32,458 bases of DNA from Arthrobacter crystallopoietes BAB-32 (GCF_000328305.2 NZ_ANPE02000121.1:1-32458); one strand, 5' to 3'. Shown: positions 1-10,359, counted from the first letter of the stretch. Program-made: numbers and translations. Notes: generated by a model not told the origin, from the letters alone.

Positions 1-1
1 G

Positions 2-967
2 GCCGGTGCCGTGCACGCTGCCGGGGCTGCGCCTGCCTCCCCGGACAGCGCCCTGTCCCTGGACGAGCAGATCACCCGCCTGGTCACGGATCCGCACTCG
101 TCGACCCGCCGCGCGCTGCTGGAACTGCTGGACACCCAAACAATTCCGGCGGGTTCGAACGCGGCCCCTGCCCTGGCGGCAAACGGCCGCACCGACCCCC
201 GAAAGGCGGGCTCCGACGTCGTACTCCTGCTGGGCCAGTCCAACATGCAGGGCGCCGGGACGCCGTATGATCCGGGGCTGGACATCCGGATGGACGGGAT
301 CGACCAGTTCGCCGGGTCCGGTCCGCACGCCGGCAAGGTCCTTCCTGCCGAGGACCCGCTCCACCACGTGACGACCTACCTGTTCAACGGCGCCGCCTCC
401 GTGGGTCCGGGCATGGAGTTCGCCCGGCAGTTCTGGCTGCGCCAGCCCGCGGACCGCCGGGTGCTGCTGGTGCCCGCGGCCCGTGGCGGAACCTCGTTCG
501 CCGGCGGCGCGGACTACAGCTGGGATCCGGACAACACCACGGCCCGGGTCAACCTGGCGCACCGGGCCATCAGCGAATGCAAGACGGCCCTGGCGCTGAA
601 TCCGAACCATCGGCTGGCCGCCATCCTGTGGCACCAGGGCGAATCGGATGCGCTGCCCGGCAAGTCTGCCCGGTGGTACCGGAACAAGCTGCTGCAGCTC
701 ATCGACCTGCTGCGGGCCGAGTTCGGCCAGGTACCCTTCCTGGTCGGCGGCATGGTACCGGAGTGGGTCGCGTGGGACCGGAAGCTGCGCGGCCCGTTCG
801 ACGCCGTGCATCGCGCAATCCCCAAGGACCGGCCGCTGACGGCCTTCGTGGAGGGCCCGGCAGGAGCCGGGCTGCCTGGCGACATCATCCACTATTCGGC
901 GGCCGGCGCCCGCGAACTGGGGCTGCGCTACTACCAGGCGTTCGCCGCCCTGGGCACGGTCAGCTGA
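2..967 (+). CDS. SGNH / sialate O-acetylesterase-like carbohydrate esterase (5' partial)
   Basis: Numbering is from the GTG at 11. The block-I motif LLLGQSNMQGAG carries the nucleophile Ser77. WHQGESD lies at 207-213, a signature of the sialate O-acetylesterase (CE6-like) family, and DIIH at 291-294 matches the DxxH that supplies the catalytic Asp and His. The family removes O-acetyl groups from sugars; the actual substrate cannot be read from sequence. The frame is open to the left edge, and the Ala-rich stretch before Ser10 looks like the end of a signal peptide. I therefore think the real start is outside the window and the product is exported, although the GTG at 11 is a formal alternative. 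It ends 14 nt from the convergent DUF695 gene with no clear terminator between them. Confidence 0.75.
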   Translation, partial: AGAVHAAGAAPASPDSALSLDEQITRLVTDPHSSTRRALLELLDTQTIPAGSNAAPALAANGRTDPRKAGSDVVLLLGQSNMQGAGTPYDPGLDIRMDGIDQFAGSGPHAGKVLPAEDPLHHVTTYLFNGAASVGPGMEFARQFWLRQPADRRVLLVPAARGGTSFAGGADYSWDPDNTTARVNLAHRAISECKTALALNPNHRLAAILWHQGESDALPGKSARWYRNKLLQLIDLLRAEFGQVPFLVGGMVPEWVAWDRKLRGPFDAVHRAIPKDRPLTAFVEGPAGAGLPGDIIHYSAAGARELGLRYYQAFAALGTVS

Positions 968-981
968 TCCGGCCGCTTTCC

Positions 982-2025
982 TCAGCGCAGCCGCAGGTGG
1001 CGTACCGACGACCAGGACGGGTCCAGCTCGCTGCCGGTGCCGACCGGCCCCTCGGTCCAGGCCACGGCGCCGGCTTCCAGCTGCCAGGCGGCCGAGGTGG
1101 TGGAGTCGACATAGAAATGCAGGGTCCGCCGGCCGGCCGTGGTTTCCACCGCGACCAGCCGCCCGTCCGGACCCAGGGCGGCGGCGAGCGCGTTCTCCAG
1201 CTGCTGCAGGCGTTGCGCCGACCGGCCGCCGGGCTGCCCGCCGCCAAGTTCGGTCCGGTAGTCCAGCCGGATGGCCACATGCTGGTCGAAGTCGGGCCAG
1301 AAGGTGGGGGCCAGCGGAACCTGGACGACGGCGGTGATCGGCTCGCCGTCCGCGGCCACCCCGTGCAGTTCCTCCCAAATCGGCTGGCCGTGCTCATCCA
1401 GCGCCCCGGCCCGCAGCCGGTCCACCACCTCCCGCAGGCCGCCGAGGGGTATGTCGTCGGCATGAGGTTGCAGCACCGGCTCGACGATCCGGATCCACGC
1501 GGCGGCGTCGGCCTGCCCGATGGCATGGTCCAGCATGATGGAGACCGGCAGCATGCGCTTGGCTCCGGGCAGCAGCGCCAGGTGCGGATGGTAGACCGCG
1601 ATGTCGGCGGAGTACCGGTTCAGCAGCAGCCGCACCCGGAAGTCCTCGGCGGCGAAGTCCTGGCCGGCGATGCCCAGGGTCAGTTCTTCGAAGTCCACGG
1701 CCGCCCGGCGGGTATCCGCGTACTCCCAGTGGATGTCCGGCGCAGGGGCCGCCTTGAGCACGCGGCGGGCCAGCGCTGCCTGGTCCGGCTGCTCGGCGAA
1801 GATCACCAGTGCGTGCTCGGCCACCGTGCCGGCGCCCAGCTCCCAGGCCAGCCCGGGGCTGATCCGCGCGATCCGCTGGTTCAGCCGCTTGATGTACGCC
1901 GGGGCGAAGCCGTCGGTGCCGGCGCAGATGCGGTCGGCCGCGTCGTCCTGCCACCACTGCCAGAAGGCGTGGGCCAGCTCCTCCTGCGAGGACCTGGCTT
2001 TCCGCAGCCGGCTGCGCAATCCCAT
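982..2025 (-). CDS. DUF695-domain protein, third gene of the tdh-kbl operon
   Basis: A 347-aa soluble protein without signal peptide or membrane segment. The C-terminal third has the features I associate with DUF695: an acidic block of paired Leu and Glu residues, then a strand ending LHFYVDST. The N-terminal two-thirds, which includes an AFWQWWQDDA segment, I do not recognise. I chose the ATG at 2025-2023 because it shares its A with the TGA of kbl (TGATG), a classical translational coupling; an ATG 16 codons upstream would sit inside kbl. Function is unknown. The coupling suggests synthesis in proportion to the threonine-degrading enzymes, but nothing in the protein links it to amino-acid chemistry. 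Confidence 0.72.
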   Translation of the reverse strand: MGLRSRLRKARSSQEELAHAFWQWWQDDAADRICAGTDGFAPAYIKRLNQRIARISPGLAWELGAGTVAEHALVIFAEQPDQAALARRVLKAAPAPDIHWEYADTRRAAVDFEELTLGIAGQDFAAEDFRVRLLLNRYSADIAVYHPHLALLPGAKRMLPVSIMLDHAIGQADAAAWIRIVEPVLQPHADDIPLGGLREVVDRLRAGALDEHGQPIWEELHGVAADGEPITAVVQVPLAPTFWPDFDQHVAIRLDYRTELGGGQPGGRSAQRLQQLENALAAALGPDGRLVAVETTAGRRTLHFYVDSTTSAAWQLEAGAVAWTEGPVGTGSELDPSWSSVRHLRLR

Positions 2026-3242
2026 CAGCGCCTGCCCGCCGCGGCACGGGCCGCTACGAAGGCGCCCACGCACTGCTCGACGTCGTCCTTGCTGTGCGCG
2101 GCCGAGAGCTGTACCCGGATCCGTGCCGCGTCGCGGGGAACCACCGGGTAGCTGAAGGCCGTGACGTAGACACCGTGCCGGAGCATCTCCTCGGCCATCC
2201 GGACGGCCAGCACCGCGTCGCCGAACATCACCGGGATGATCGGGTGCTCGCCCGGCAGCAGGTCGAAGCCCTCTTCGGCCATCCGGCTCCGGAAGAGCGC
2301 GGCGTTCTCCTGCAGCCGCCCGCGCAGCTCGCCGGAGCCCGCCACCAGGTCCAGGGCGCGCAGCGTGGCCGCGACGATGGACGGCGCCAGCGAGTTGGAG
2401 AACAGGTACGGGCGGGCCCGCTGCCGCAGCATTGCCACGATCTCGGCCCGGCCGGACACGTAGCCGCCGGAGGCGCCGCCGAGGGCCTTGCCGAAGGTGC
2501 CGGTGTAGATGTCAACCCGCTCCCCCACTCCGGCGTGTTCCGGCGTGCCGGCGCCGGTGGCTCCCATGAAGCCGACTGCGTGGGAATCATCCACCATGAC
2601 CAGCGCATCGTACTGTTCGGCGAGCGCGCAGATGTCCGCCAGCGGGGCGAGGTAGCCGTCCATGGAGAAAACCCCGTCGGTGACGATGATCCGCCGCCTG
2701 GCCCCGCCGCCGTCGTTCATTTCCGCAGTTTTCCGCAGGCAGGCCTCCAGCCCGGCCATGTCCCGGTTGGCGTAGCGGTAGCGCTGCGCCTTGGACAGCC
2801 GGATCCCGTCGATGATCGAAGCGTGGTTCAGCGCGTCGGAGATGATGGCGTCCTCGGGGCCGAAGAGGGCCTCGAAGATGCCGCCGTTGGCGTCGAAGCA
2901 GGAGGAGAACAGGATGGTGTCCTCGGTGCGCAGGAACTGCGAGACGCGGCGCTCGAGTTCCAGGTGGGTGTCCTGCGTGCCGCAGATGAAGCGCACGCTG
3001 GCCATGCCGAAGCCGCGCTCGTCCAGCGCCTGCTTGGCGGCCTTGACCAGTTCGGGATGGTTGGCCAGGCCCAGGTAGTTGTTGGCGCAGAAGTTCAGCA
3101 CCTCCGCCGGCTCCGCGCCGGGGCCGCCTGCGGTGATGTGGCTGGACTGCGGCGATGTGATCCGGCGTTCGGCCTTGAAGAGTCCGGCTTCGCGGATTTC
3201 GTCGAGTTCTGCCGCGAGCTGTTCCTTGAGCGCTGAATACAC
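2025..3242 (-). CDS. kbl: Glycine C-acetyltransferase (2-amino-3-ketobutyrate CoA ligase)
   Basis: A 405-aa fold-type I PLP enzyme of the alpha-oxoamine synthase family. It cleaves 2-amino-3-oxobutyrate with CoA to glycine and acetyl-CoA, the second step of threonine catabolism. Visible marks are [14 protein letters not shown] near the N-terminus, [11 protein letters not shown] with cofactor-contacting Asp218 and His221, and [14 protein letters not shown] with the Schiff-base Lys252. The length equals the family norm. The start is GTG at 3242 with GGAGG six nt upstream, immediately after the TAA of tdh (intergenic 11 nt). The order tdh-kbl matches the enterobacterial operon in reverse and leaves little doubt about identity. 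Confidence 0.95.
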   Translation of the reverse strand: MYSALKEQLAAELDEIREAGLFKAERRITSPQSSHITAGGPGAEPAEVLNFCANNYLGLANHPELVKAAKQALDERGFGMASVRFICGTQDTHLELERRVSQFLRTEDTILFSSCFDANGGIFEALFGPEDAIISDALNHASIIDGIRLSKAQRYRYANRDMAGLEACLRKTAEMNDGGGARRRIIVTDGVFSMDGYLAPLADICALAEQYDALVMVDDSHAVGFMGATGAGTPEHAGVGERVDIYTGTFGKALGGASGGYVSGRAEIVAMLRQRARPYLFSNSLAPSIVAATLRALDLVAGSGELRGRLQENAALFRSRMAEEGFDLLPGEHPIIPVMFGDAVLAVRMAEEMLRHGVYVTAFSYPVVPRDAARIRVQLSAAHSKDDVEQCVGAFVAARAAAGRR

Positions 3243-3253
3243 GCGTTGCCTCC

Positions 3254-4300
3254 TTAGATCCGGGTCCAGTCCAGGACCACTTTGCCGCCGGTGCCCTCGC
3301 GCGCCGTCTCGAAGCCCGCCTGCCAGTCGGCGGCCGGCAGCACGTCGGTGATCACGCCGGAGATGGCCTCATGCAGCGCCTTGCTGGTCTGGAGCATGGC
3401 GCTCATCGCGTACCAGGTCTCGAACATCTCCCGTCCGTAGATTCCCTTGAGCGTGAGCATGTGGGTGACCACTTTGCCCCAATCGACGGCGATCTCCTCG
3501 GTCGGCAGGCCAAGCAGCGCGATCCGGCCGCCGTGCGTCATGTTGTCGATCATCTCCCGCAGGGCCGAGGCCCGGCCGCTCATCTCCAGCCCGATATCGA
3601 AGCCTTCGGCCAGCTGCAGCCGGGCCTGCGCCTCGTCCAGGTGCATGCGGCCCACGTCCACCGTCATGTCCGCTCCCATGCGTTTGGCCAGCTCCAGCCT
3701 CGAGGCGGAGACGTCCGTGATGGCGATCTTGCGGGCGCCGACGTGCCTGGCCACGGCCACCGCCATCAGTCCGATCGGACCGGCACCGGTAATCAGCACG
3801 TCCTCCCCGACCAGCGGAAAGCTCAAGGCGGTGTGGACAGCGTTGCCGAACGGGTCGAAGATGGCGCCCAGTTCCGGGGTGATGGACTCGTCGTGGTGCA
3901 CCCAGGCGTTGGTTTCGGGAATGACCACGTACTCCGCGAACGCGCCGTCGCGCTGGACGCCCACGCTGACCGTGCGGATGCACATCTGGCGGCGCCCGGC
4001 CCGGCAGTTCCGGCAGGTCCCGCAGACGATATGCCCTTCTCCCGAGACCCGGTCGCCGACCTTGACGTCCTGCACCAGCGCCCCGGTCTCCACCACCTCG
4101 CCGTAGAACTCGTGGCCAGGCACGAGCGGCGTGCGGATGTTGGCCTGTGCCCAGGCATCCCAGCCCTGGATGTGCAGGTCGGTGCCGCAGATGCCGGTGG
4201 TCAGCACGCGGATCTTCACGTCACGGTCCCCGGCCTGGGGCTCCGGCCGCTCCACCAGCTCGAAGCCCGGCTGCGGACCCGGCTTGATCAGCGCTTTCAC
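3254..4300 (-). CDS. tdh: L-threonine 3-dehydrogenase
   Basis: A 348-aa zinc medium-chain dehydrogenase that oxidises threonine to 2-amino-3-ketobutyrate with NAD+ and feeds kbl. Catalytic zinc ligands are visible in TGICGTDLH (Cys38) and GHEFYGE (His63, Glu64). The structural zinc site is Cys93, Cys96, Cys99 and Cys107 in a [15 protein letters not shown] run. The nucleotide loop is GAGPIGLMA. The start is GTG at 4300, preceded by GGGGAGGA at seven to ten nt. It is first in the tdh-kbl-DUF695 operon and divergent from the P450 gene, and a GTGA-N6-TCAC palindrome lies 30 nt upstream of its start, consistent with carbon-source control. Confidence 0.95.
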   Translation of the reverse strand: MKALIKPGPQPGFELVERPEPQAGDRDVKIRVLTTGICGTDLHIQGWDAWAQANIRTPLVPGHEFYGEVVETGALVQDVKVGDRVSGEGHIVCGTCRNCRAGRRQMCIRTVSVGVQRDGAFAEYVVIPETNAWVHHDESITPELGAIFDPFGNAVHTALSFPLVGEDVLITGAGPIGLMAVAVARHVGARKIAITDVSASRLELAKRMGADMTVDVGRMHLDEAQARLQLAEGFDIGLEMSGRASALREMIDNMTHGGRIALLGLPTEEIAVDWGKVVTHMLTLKGIYGREMFETWYAMSAMLQTSKALHEAISGVITDVLPAADWQAGFETAREGTGGKVVLDWTRI

Positions 4301-4329
4301 GCAATGTCCTCCCCACCCATGACCTCACC

Positions 4330-4343
4330 GTGAGCGTGCTCAC
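4330..4343. promoter_or_regulatory. CRP/GlxR-type operator candidate (GTGA-N6-TCAC)
   Basis: The sequence GTGAGC-GT-GCTCAC is a perfect 14-bp palindrome. It matches the core GTGA-N6-TCAC of CRP-family sites (GlxR in corynebacteria prefers TGTGA-N6-TCACA; here the outer bases are C and A). A further CTCAC lies at 4324-4328, so CTCAC and GTGAG alternate over 20 bp. It sits 30 nt upstream of the tdh start and about 145 nt upstream of the P450 ATG. The regulator itself is not in the window. Confidence 0.5.
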
Positions 4344-4475
4344 ATCAGTACCCACTCTACGTAATGACCCTCCCGCTTGGCTTCCCCCGGCAGCAACCAC
4401 CGGCCGGGCTGGCTTATGGTGGAGATCACCTTGTCGATGGACATCGTTGGAGGCTGCCTGCGCCGGCTGCAGGCC

Positions 4476-4486
4476 AGGAGGTTGGA
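4476..4486 (+). promoter_or_regulatory. Strong ribosome binding site in front of the P450 ATG
   Basis: AGGAGG at 4476-4481 with a 5-nt spacer leads to ATG at 4487, the best initiation signal in this region. A small hairpin (GCCTGC 4456-4461, GCAGGC 4469-4474, 7-nt loop) lies directly before it. The site matters because its ATG is in a different frame from the P450 body. Confidence 0.6.
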
Positions 4487-5694
4487 ATGACCGGAGTGCT
4501 GCAGTACCAGGCGTCGAAGCCTGCCGCGAGGATCCGTACACGGACGCGAACCTCACCGACCCGTACCCGCTGTTCGAAAGGATGCGTGCGGCCGGCCCGG
4601 CCGTCTACCTGGAGAAATACGGCGTGCTGGCCTTCACCCGCTACGCCGAATGCAAGGACATCCTCGCCGACCACGCCACCTTCATCAACGGCGCCGGCGT
4701 GGGCCCGCGCAACCTGCACCGGGAACCGTCCTGGAAGCCGCAGGGCATCCTGGACTCCGATCCGCCGGTCCACACGCGGATGCGCAAGGCGATGAACACG
4801 GTGATCTCACCGCGCGGCGTGCGCGCGCTGCGGGCCGGGTTCGAAGCATACGCCGCAGAGCTGCTGCCGCGGCTGCTGGCCCGCGGCCGCATCGACGGGA
4901 TCGCGGACCTGGCGCAGGCCTTCCCGCTGCGGGCCTTCGGCGACGCCGTCGGCATCCCCCGCGAGGGCCGGGCAGAGAACCTGGTCCGCCAGGGAGCGAT
5001 GAACTTCAGCTACTTCGGGCCGGAGGACAGCCGCGCGCAGCACTTCATCGACCGGGCCGCGGGCACCTTCGAATGGGTGATGGACAGGACATCCCGCGAC
5101 AGCCTCGCGCCGGGCGGGATGGGCGCGCAGTTGTGGGAGCTCGCCGACGAGGGCGCGATTGATGCGCAGACCGCGCCGCTGCTGGTCCGCGCGCTGCTCT
5201 CGGCCGGGCTGGACACCACGATCATCGGGATCGGCAATGCGCTGAAGCTGCTCGCCGAGCATCCGGAGGAATGGGCGAAGCTCCGGGCCAACCCGCGGCT
5301 GGCGAAATTCGCCATCGACGAGGTACTGCGCTTCGACTCGCCGTTCCAGTCCTTCTTCCGCACCACCGCGACGGACACTGAGTTCCGCGGCATCCGGATT
5401 CCGGCCGACACCAAGATCGCGCTCTTCCTCGGGGCCGCCAACCGTGATGCCGCGCAGTTCGGACCCGACGCGGACCGGTTCCGGATCGAGCGCGACGCCT
5501 CCAGCATGATCGCCTTCGGCAACGGCATCCACCGCTGCGTCGGCCAGCCGATTACCCGGCTGGAAATGGAGGTGGTGCTCACGTGGCTGGCGGAACACGT
5601 CGAGCGGCTGGAGCTCGACGGCGAACCGGTGCCCTTCCTGCACAACACGCTCAAGGGCTGGGAGTCGCTGCCGCTGCGGCTGGTGGCGGCCTGA
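4487..5694 (+). CDS. CYP199-like cytochrome P450 with apparent 5' frameshift
   Basis: A class-I bacterial P450 closely resembling the CYP199A family in order and wording (SAGLDTT, FFRTT, LGAANRD, NTLKGWESLP). That family includes para-substituted benzoate monooxygenases such as the 4-methoxybenzoate O-demethylase; this substrate is inference only. Visible motifs: I-helix AGLDTT, K-helix EVLR (ExxR), and heme loop FGNGIHRCVG with the thiolate Cys at 5536-5538. The body is open from before 4520 to the stop at 5694. The ATG at 4487, with AGGAGG, opens another frame (MTGVLQYQASKPAA), and 4487-5694 is 1208 nt, one short of a whole number of codons. A single missing base near 4510-4535 would join it to DPYTDANLTDPYP and give a normal N-terminus. 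In-frame alternatives (TTG 4447, GTG 4330) lack ribosome sites. No ferredoxin or reductase gene lies nearby. Confidence 0.85.
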
Positions 5695-5798
5695 ACCCCA
5701 GGCTGGCCTCGGTAGTAACCAGGCTGCTTCCATCCGGGTCCGCGGCACGTCGTCCGGCCCGCACTAACGACGGCGGCGGGCGGGCTTGCGTGCGCCGG

Positions 5799-5804
5799 TA
5801 GACT
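5799..5804 (+). promoter_or_regulatory. Putative -10 element (TAGACT) of the GAF regulator gene
   Basis: TAGACT fits the actinobacterial -10 consensus TAnnnT. Transcription would begin near 5811, giving a leader of about 48 nt before the preferred GTG at 5859. No convincing -35 is visible. The same hexamer occurs upstream of gatC. Confidence 0.35.
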
Positions 5805-5810
5805 GTGAGG

Positions 5811-5833
5811 CGCACCACTCTACCGGTGGTGCG
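5811..5833. repeat. Inverted repeat at the regulator's predicted transcription start
   Basis: CGCACCAC (5811-5818) and GTGGTGCG (5826-5833) form a perfect 8-bp inverted repeat around a 7-nt spacer. It lies just downstream of the TAGACT -10, where a bound repressor could block transcription. It lacks a T-run, so it is not a terminator. An autoregulatory operator is a guess. Confidence 0.4.
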
Positions 5834-5858
5834 GGGGAACCGTGCGAGTGGAGCGAAG

Positions 5859-7208
5859 GTGCATTCACAACTGCAATCCGCTGCCGGGCCGGTGCAGCGG
5901 CAGGCCTACACTGCCCATGAACTCCTGGACCAGGCCCGCAGCCTCGGGCAACAGCGAAGCCGGCGCGGCGGTACGGAGCGCGGGCTCAGGGCGGAGGGGC
6001 TGCGTCCGGTCGTCCGCGAATCCTGGGAACGTTCACTGACGTTTGCCGCCGATCCGGATTCGGCCGTGGCCCGGCTGGCGCTGGTCGAGGACGACTTGCT
6101 CGCCTACCGGCTGGATCATCCGCTGGCGGCCATTATGCCGGTCATCCGAAAGCTGCTGGTGGATCCCAGCCATGATTCGGGCATGCTCGTGGCAGTGGGC
6201 GACGAGCACGGCCGGCTGCTCTGGGTGGACGGCGATGCCGCCCTGAAGCGCCAGGCTGAAGCTATGCAGTTCGTCGCCGGCGCCGACTGGTCCGAACGCA
6301 CCGTCGGTACCAGCGCCCCGGGCACCGCCCTGGCCCTGGGCCGCGGAGTGCAGATTTCCGGCGCCGAGCACTTCAGCCGCATCGTCCATCCCTGGAGCTG
6401 CACCGCCGTCCCCGTGCGCGATCCGGACAACGGGTCCGTCCTGGGCGTCGTGGACATTACCGGCCGCGAACAGGCCGTCGCCGCGCACACCCTCTCGCTC
6501 GTGCAGGCCACCGTTGCCGCGGCCGAAGCGCAGCTGCGGATCCACCGGCTGGAGCAGGCCGCTCGTCCGCGCCGCACCTCCGCTCCGGCCAAGCCCGGCA
6601 CCGGCCTCCGCCAACAGGAGCACGGCAGTCTGCAGCTGACCGGGCGGGACCAGGGCCTGCTGGCCTTGGGCGGCCGCAGCATCGAACTTTCGCTCCGGCA
6701 CACCGAGATCCTCGCGCTGCTGGCCCTGCATCCGGCCGGGCTGACCGCGGGCGAACTGGCGGCGCTGCTGTATCCCGATGCCAGCAGCACCACGCTGCGG
6801 GCGGAGCTGGTGCGCCTGCGCAAAATCCTCGCCGCTTTGGGCCCGCAGGCCGTCCCGCAGTCCCGCCCGTACCGGTTGCCGCTTCCGCTGCTGCTCGACG
6901 CGCGCCTGGTGCTCGATGACCTGCAGCGCGGAGCGCACCGGCGCGCCCTGGACCGGTACCGCGGCCCGGTGCTGCCGGCCTCGGAAGCCCCCGGCATCGT
7001 GCGCCTGCGTCAGGAAGTCAGCGCGAACCTGCGCGAAGCCCTGCTCAGCGACGCCTCGCCGGCCACACTGCTGCGCTACCTTCAGCTTCCGGAAGCGGAG
7101 TACGACGGCGATGCCTGGCGCACGGTACTGCGCCTCCTTCCAGCCCGGTCGCCCAAGCGTGCCGCCGTCGTGGCCCACCTGGACCGGATCGAAGCCGAAC
7201 TCGCCTGA
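5859..7208 (+). CDS. GAF-domain transcriptional regulator with winged-helix C-terminus
   Basis: About 449 aa from the GTG at 5859, which has GGAG five nt upstream; a GTG at 5805 is also in frame but lies inside the -10/palindrome region. Residues around 40-230 resemble the sensor part of AcoR-type activators: RESWERS near the start, then a GAF core with ERTVGTSAPGTAL and HPWSCTAVPVRDPDNG. The sigma-54 AAA+ domain of true AcoR is absent. Instead the C-terminal half has a winged-helix-like segment (LTAGELAALLYPDASSTTLR, then LVRLRKIL) and a helical tail. This architecture is common in Actinobacteria next to aldehyde dehydrogenase/DUF779 pairs, so it probably controls the downstream gene pair in response to a small molecule, but the ligand is unknown. 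Confidence 0.82.
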   Translation: MHSQLQSAAGPVQRQAYTAHELLDQARSLGQQRSRRGGTERGLRAEGLRPVVRESWERSLTFAADPDSAVARLALVEDDLLAYRLDHPLAAIMPVIRKLLVDPSHDSGMLVAVGDEHGRLLWVDGDAALKRQAEAMQFVAGADWSERTVGTSAPGTALALGRGVQISGAEHFSRIVHPWSCTAVPVRDPDNGSVLGVVDITGREQAVAAHTLSLVQATVAAAEAQLRIHRLEQAARPRRTSAPAKPGTGLRQQEHGSLQLTGRDQGLLALGGRSIELSLRHTEILALLALHPAGLTAGELAALLYPDASSTTLRAELVRLRKILAALGPQAVPQSRPYRLPLPLLLDARLVLDDLQRGAHRRALDRYRGPVLPASEAPGIVRLRQEVSANLREALLSDASPATLLRYLQLPEAEYDGDAWRTVLRLLPARSPKRAAVVAHLDRIEAELA

Positions 7209-7272
7209 CCCGCTTCGACCTTGGGACGGCCTGGTGTGCAGTCCGATGGAGCCTGCGTGGTAAGTTCCTGCG

Positions 7273-8772
7273 GTGGAAAACGAAATCCGGCCTTGGCCGG
7301 CGCTCTGGTCACTGGTCATCGGTTTCTTCATGATTCTGGTCGATACCACCATCGTGTCGGTGGCGAATCCCGCCATCATGACCGGGCTTCGGACCGACAT
7401 CAACTCGGTCATCTGGGTCACGAGCGCCTACCTGCTGGCCTATGCCGTGCCGCTGCTGATCACCGGCCGGCTGGGCGACCGGTTCGGTCCGAAGAACCTC
7501 TACCTGGCCGGGCTGGTGCTCTTCACCGCTGCCTCCGCCTGGTGCGGGTTCTCCGGCGATGTCCAGATGCTCATCCTCGCCCGGGTCTTCCAGGGCCTGG
7601 GCGCCTCATTGATGACGCCGCAGACCATGTCCGTCATCACCCGCATCTTCGCCCCGGACCGGCGCGGTGCCGCGATGGGGTTGTGGGGCGCCGTTGCCGG
7701 CCTGGCCGCGCTCACCGGCCCGATCCTCGGCGGGCTGCTTGTCGATTCGCTCGGCTGGGAATGGATCTTCTTCGTCAACATCCCGGTAGGGGTCCTGGCC
7801 TTCCTGATGGCCTGGCGCTTCGTCCCGGCACTGCCGACCCACGCGCACACGTTCGACCTGCCGGGCGTGCTGCTCAGCGCGGCCGGAATGTTCCTGCTGG
7901 TGTTCGGCATCCAGCAAGGCGAGACCTACAATTGGGGAACCATCGCCGGGCCCATCAGCGTCTGGAGCCTGATCGCGGCCGGCATCGTCGTCCTGGCCGC
8001 GTTCATCCTGTGGCAGTCGCGCAACCGCCGGGAGCCGCTGCTGCCGCTGCGGATCTTCCGCGACCGGAACTTCTCGCTCGCCAACGGCGGCATCAGCACC
8101 GTCGGTTTCGCCATCACCAGCATGTCCCTGCCGCTGATCTTCTTCTTCCAGAGCGTGCGCGGCCTGACTCCCACCGAATCGGCGCTGATGCTCGCGCCCA
8201 CCGCCGTGATCTCCGCTGTGCTCGCGCCGCTGGTCGGCCGGCTCATCGATACCGTGAACCCCAAGTTCTTCGCCACGACCGGACTGGTGCTGATGGCCGG
8301 CGGGCTGTCCTGGTATGCCTTGCTGATGACACCGGATGCCCCGCTCTGGCTGCTGCTCGTGCCCGCCGCCGTCCTCGGCCTCGCCAACGCCTGCATCTGG
8401 GGACCGCTGTCCACCACTGCGACCCGGAATCTCAGTCCGGCTGAGGCCGGTGCCGGCTCGGGCGTCTACAACACGACCCGTCAGGTGGGCGCCGTGCTGG
8501 GCAGCGCATCGATCGCAGCGCTCATGCAGGCACGGCTGGCCGCGGAACTTCCCTCCGGCACGAGCGTCTCAGGAGCGGAGGCCGAGGCCGGCGCTGCCGT
8601 CCTGCCCGGCTTCCTGCATGCAGGATTCGCGACGGCGATGGGCCAGTCGCTGCTGCTGCCGGCGGTTCTCGCCCTGGCCGGAGCCGTGATTACGCTCTTC
8701 TTCGCCCGCCCGCAGCCCGTCACTGGATGGGGCGAGCAGGATGCAACCTCCATGCAACGTTACCGCTCCTAG
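7273..8772 (+). CDS. MFS transporter, DHA2 (EmrB/QacA-like) family
   Basis: A 499-aa integral membrane protein with the 14-helix DHA2 layout. Marks are DTTIVSVANPAI in helix 1 (motif D1), GRLGDRFGPKN after helix 2 (motif A), LARVFQGLGASLMTPQ in helix 4 (motif B) and LAALTGPILGGLL in helix 5 (motif C). The family exports drugs or other lipophilic compounds in exchange for protons; the substrate is not predictable. The GTG start at 7273 has no good ribosome site. TAAGTT at 7261-7266 lies exactly where a -10 would be for a leaderless message beginning at the GTG. It lies between the regulator and the aldehyde dehydrogenase, in the same direction. Confidence 0.88.
   Translation: MENEIRPWPALWSLVIGFFMILVDTTIVSVANPAIMTGLRTDINSVIWVTSAYLLAYAVPLLITGRLGDRFGPKNLYLAGLVLFTAASAWCGFSGDVQMLILARVFQGLGASLMTPQTMSVITRIFAPDRRGAAMGLWGAVAGLAALTGPILGGLLVDSLGWEWIFFVNIPVGVLAFLMAWRFVPALPTHAHTFDLPGVLLSAAGMFLLVFGIQQGETYNWGTIAGPISVWSLIAAGIVVLAAFILWQSRNRREPLLPLRIFRDRNFSLANGGISTVGFAITSMSLPLIFFFQSVRGLTPTESALMLAPTAVISAVLAPLVGRLIDTVNPKFFATTGLVLMAGGLSWYALLMTPDAPLWLLLVPAAVLGLANACIWGPLSTTATRNLSPAEAGAGSGVYNTTRQVGAVLGSASIAALMQARLAAELPSGTSVSGAEAEAGAAVLPGFLHAGFATAMGQSLLLPAVLALAGAVITLFFARPQPVTGWGEQDATSMQRYRS
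8741..8758. repeat. ATGCAAC direct repeat, 11-bp period, upstream of aldehyde dehydrogenase
   Basis: ATGCAAC occurs at 8741-8747 and again at 8752-8758, one helical turn apart, about 75-90 bp before the dehydrogenase ATG and inside the last codons of the MFS gene. The second copy runs into GTTACC. TAGGCT at 8770-8775 could be the -10. The arrangement suits an activator binding on one DNA face, possibly the GAF regulator; this is inference. Confidence 0.35.
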
Positions 8773-8832
8773 GCTCTCTGGCATGAGCGACTGGTCGACG
8801 ATGACCGGCTCACGACTGCTGAAGGAGCGACA

Positions 8833-10356
<1,524 letters not shown>

Positions 10357-10359
10357 GCC

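Noticed and set aside
4330-4486. GTG at 4330 as the P450 start, giving a 454-aa protein
   Set aside because: The first 50 residues resemble no P450 N-terminus, no ribosome site precedes the GTG, and the GTG is part of the GTGA-N6-TCAC palindrome.
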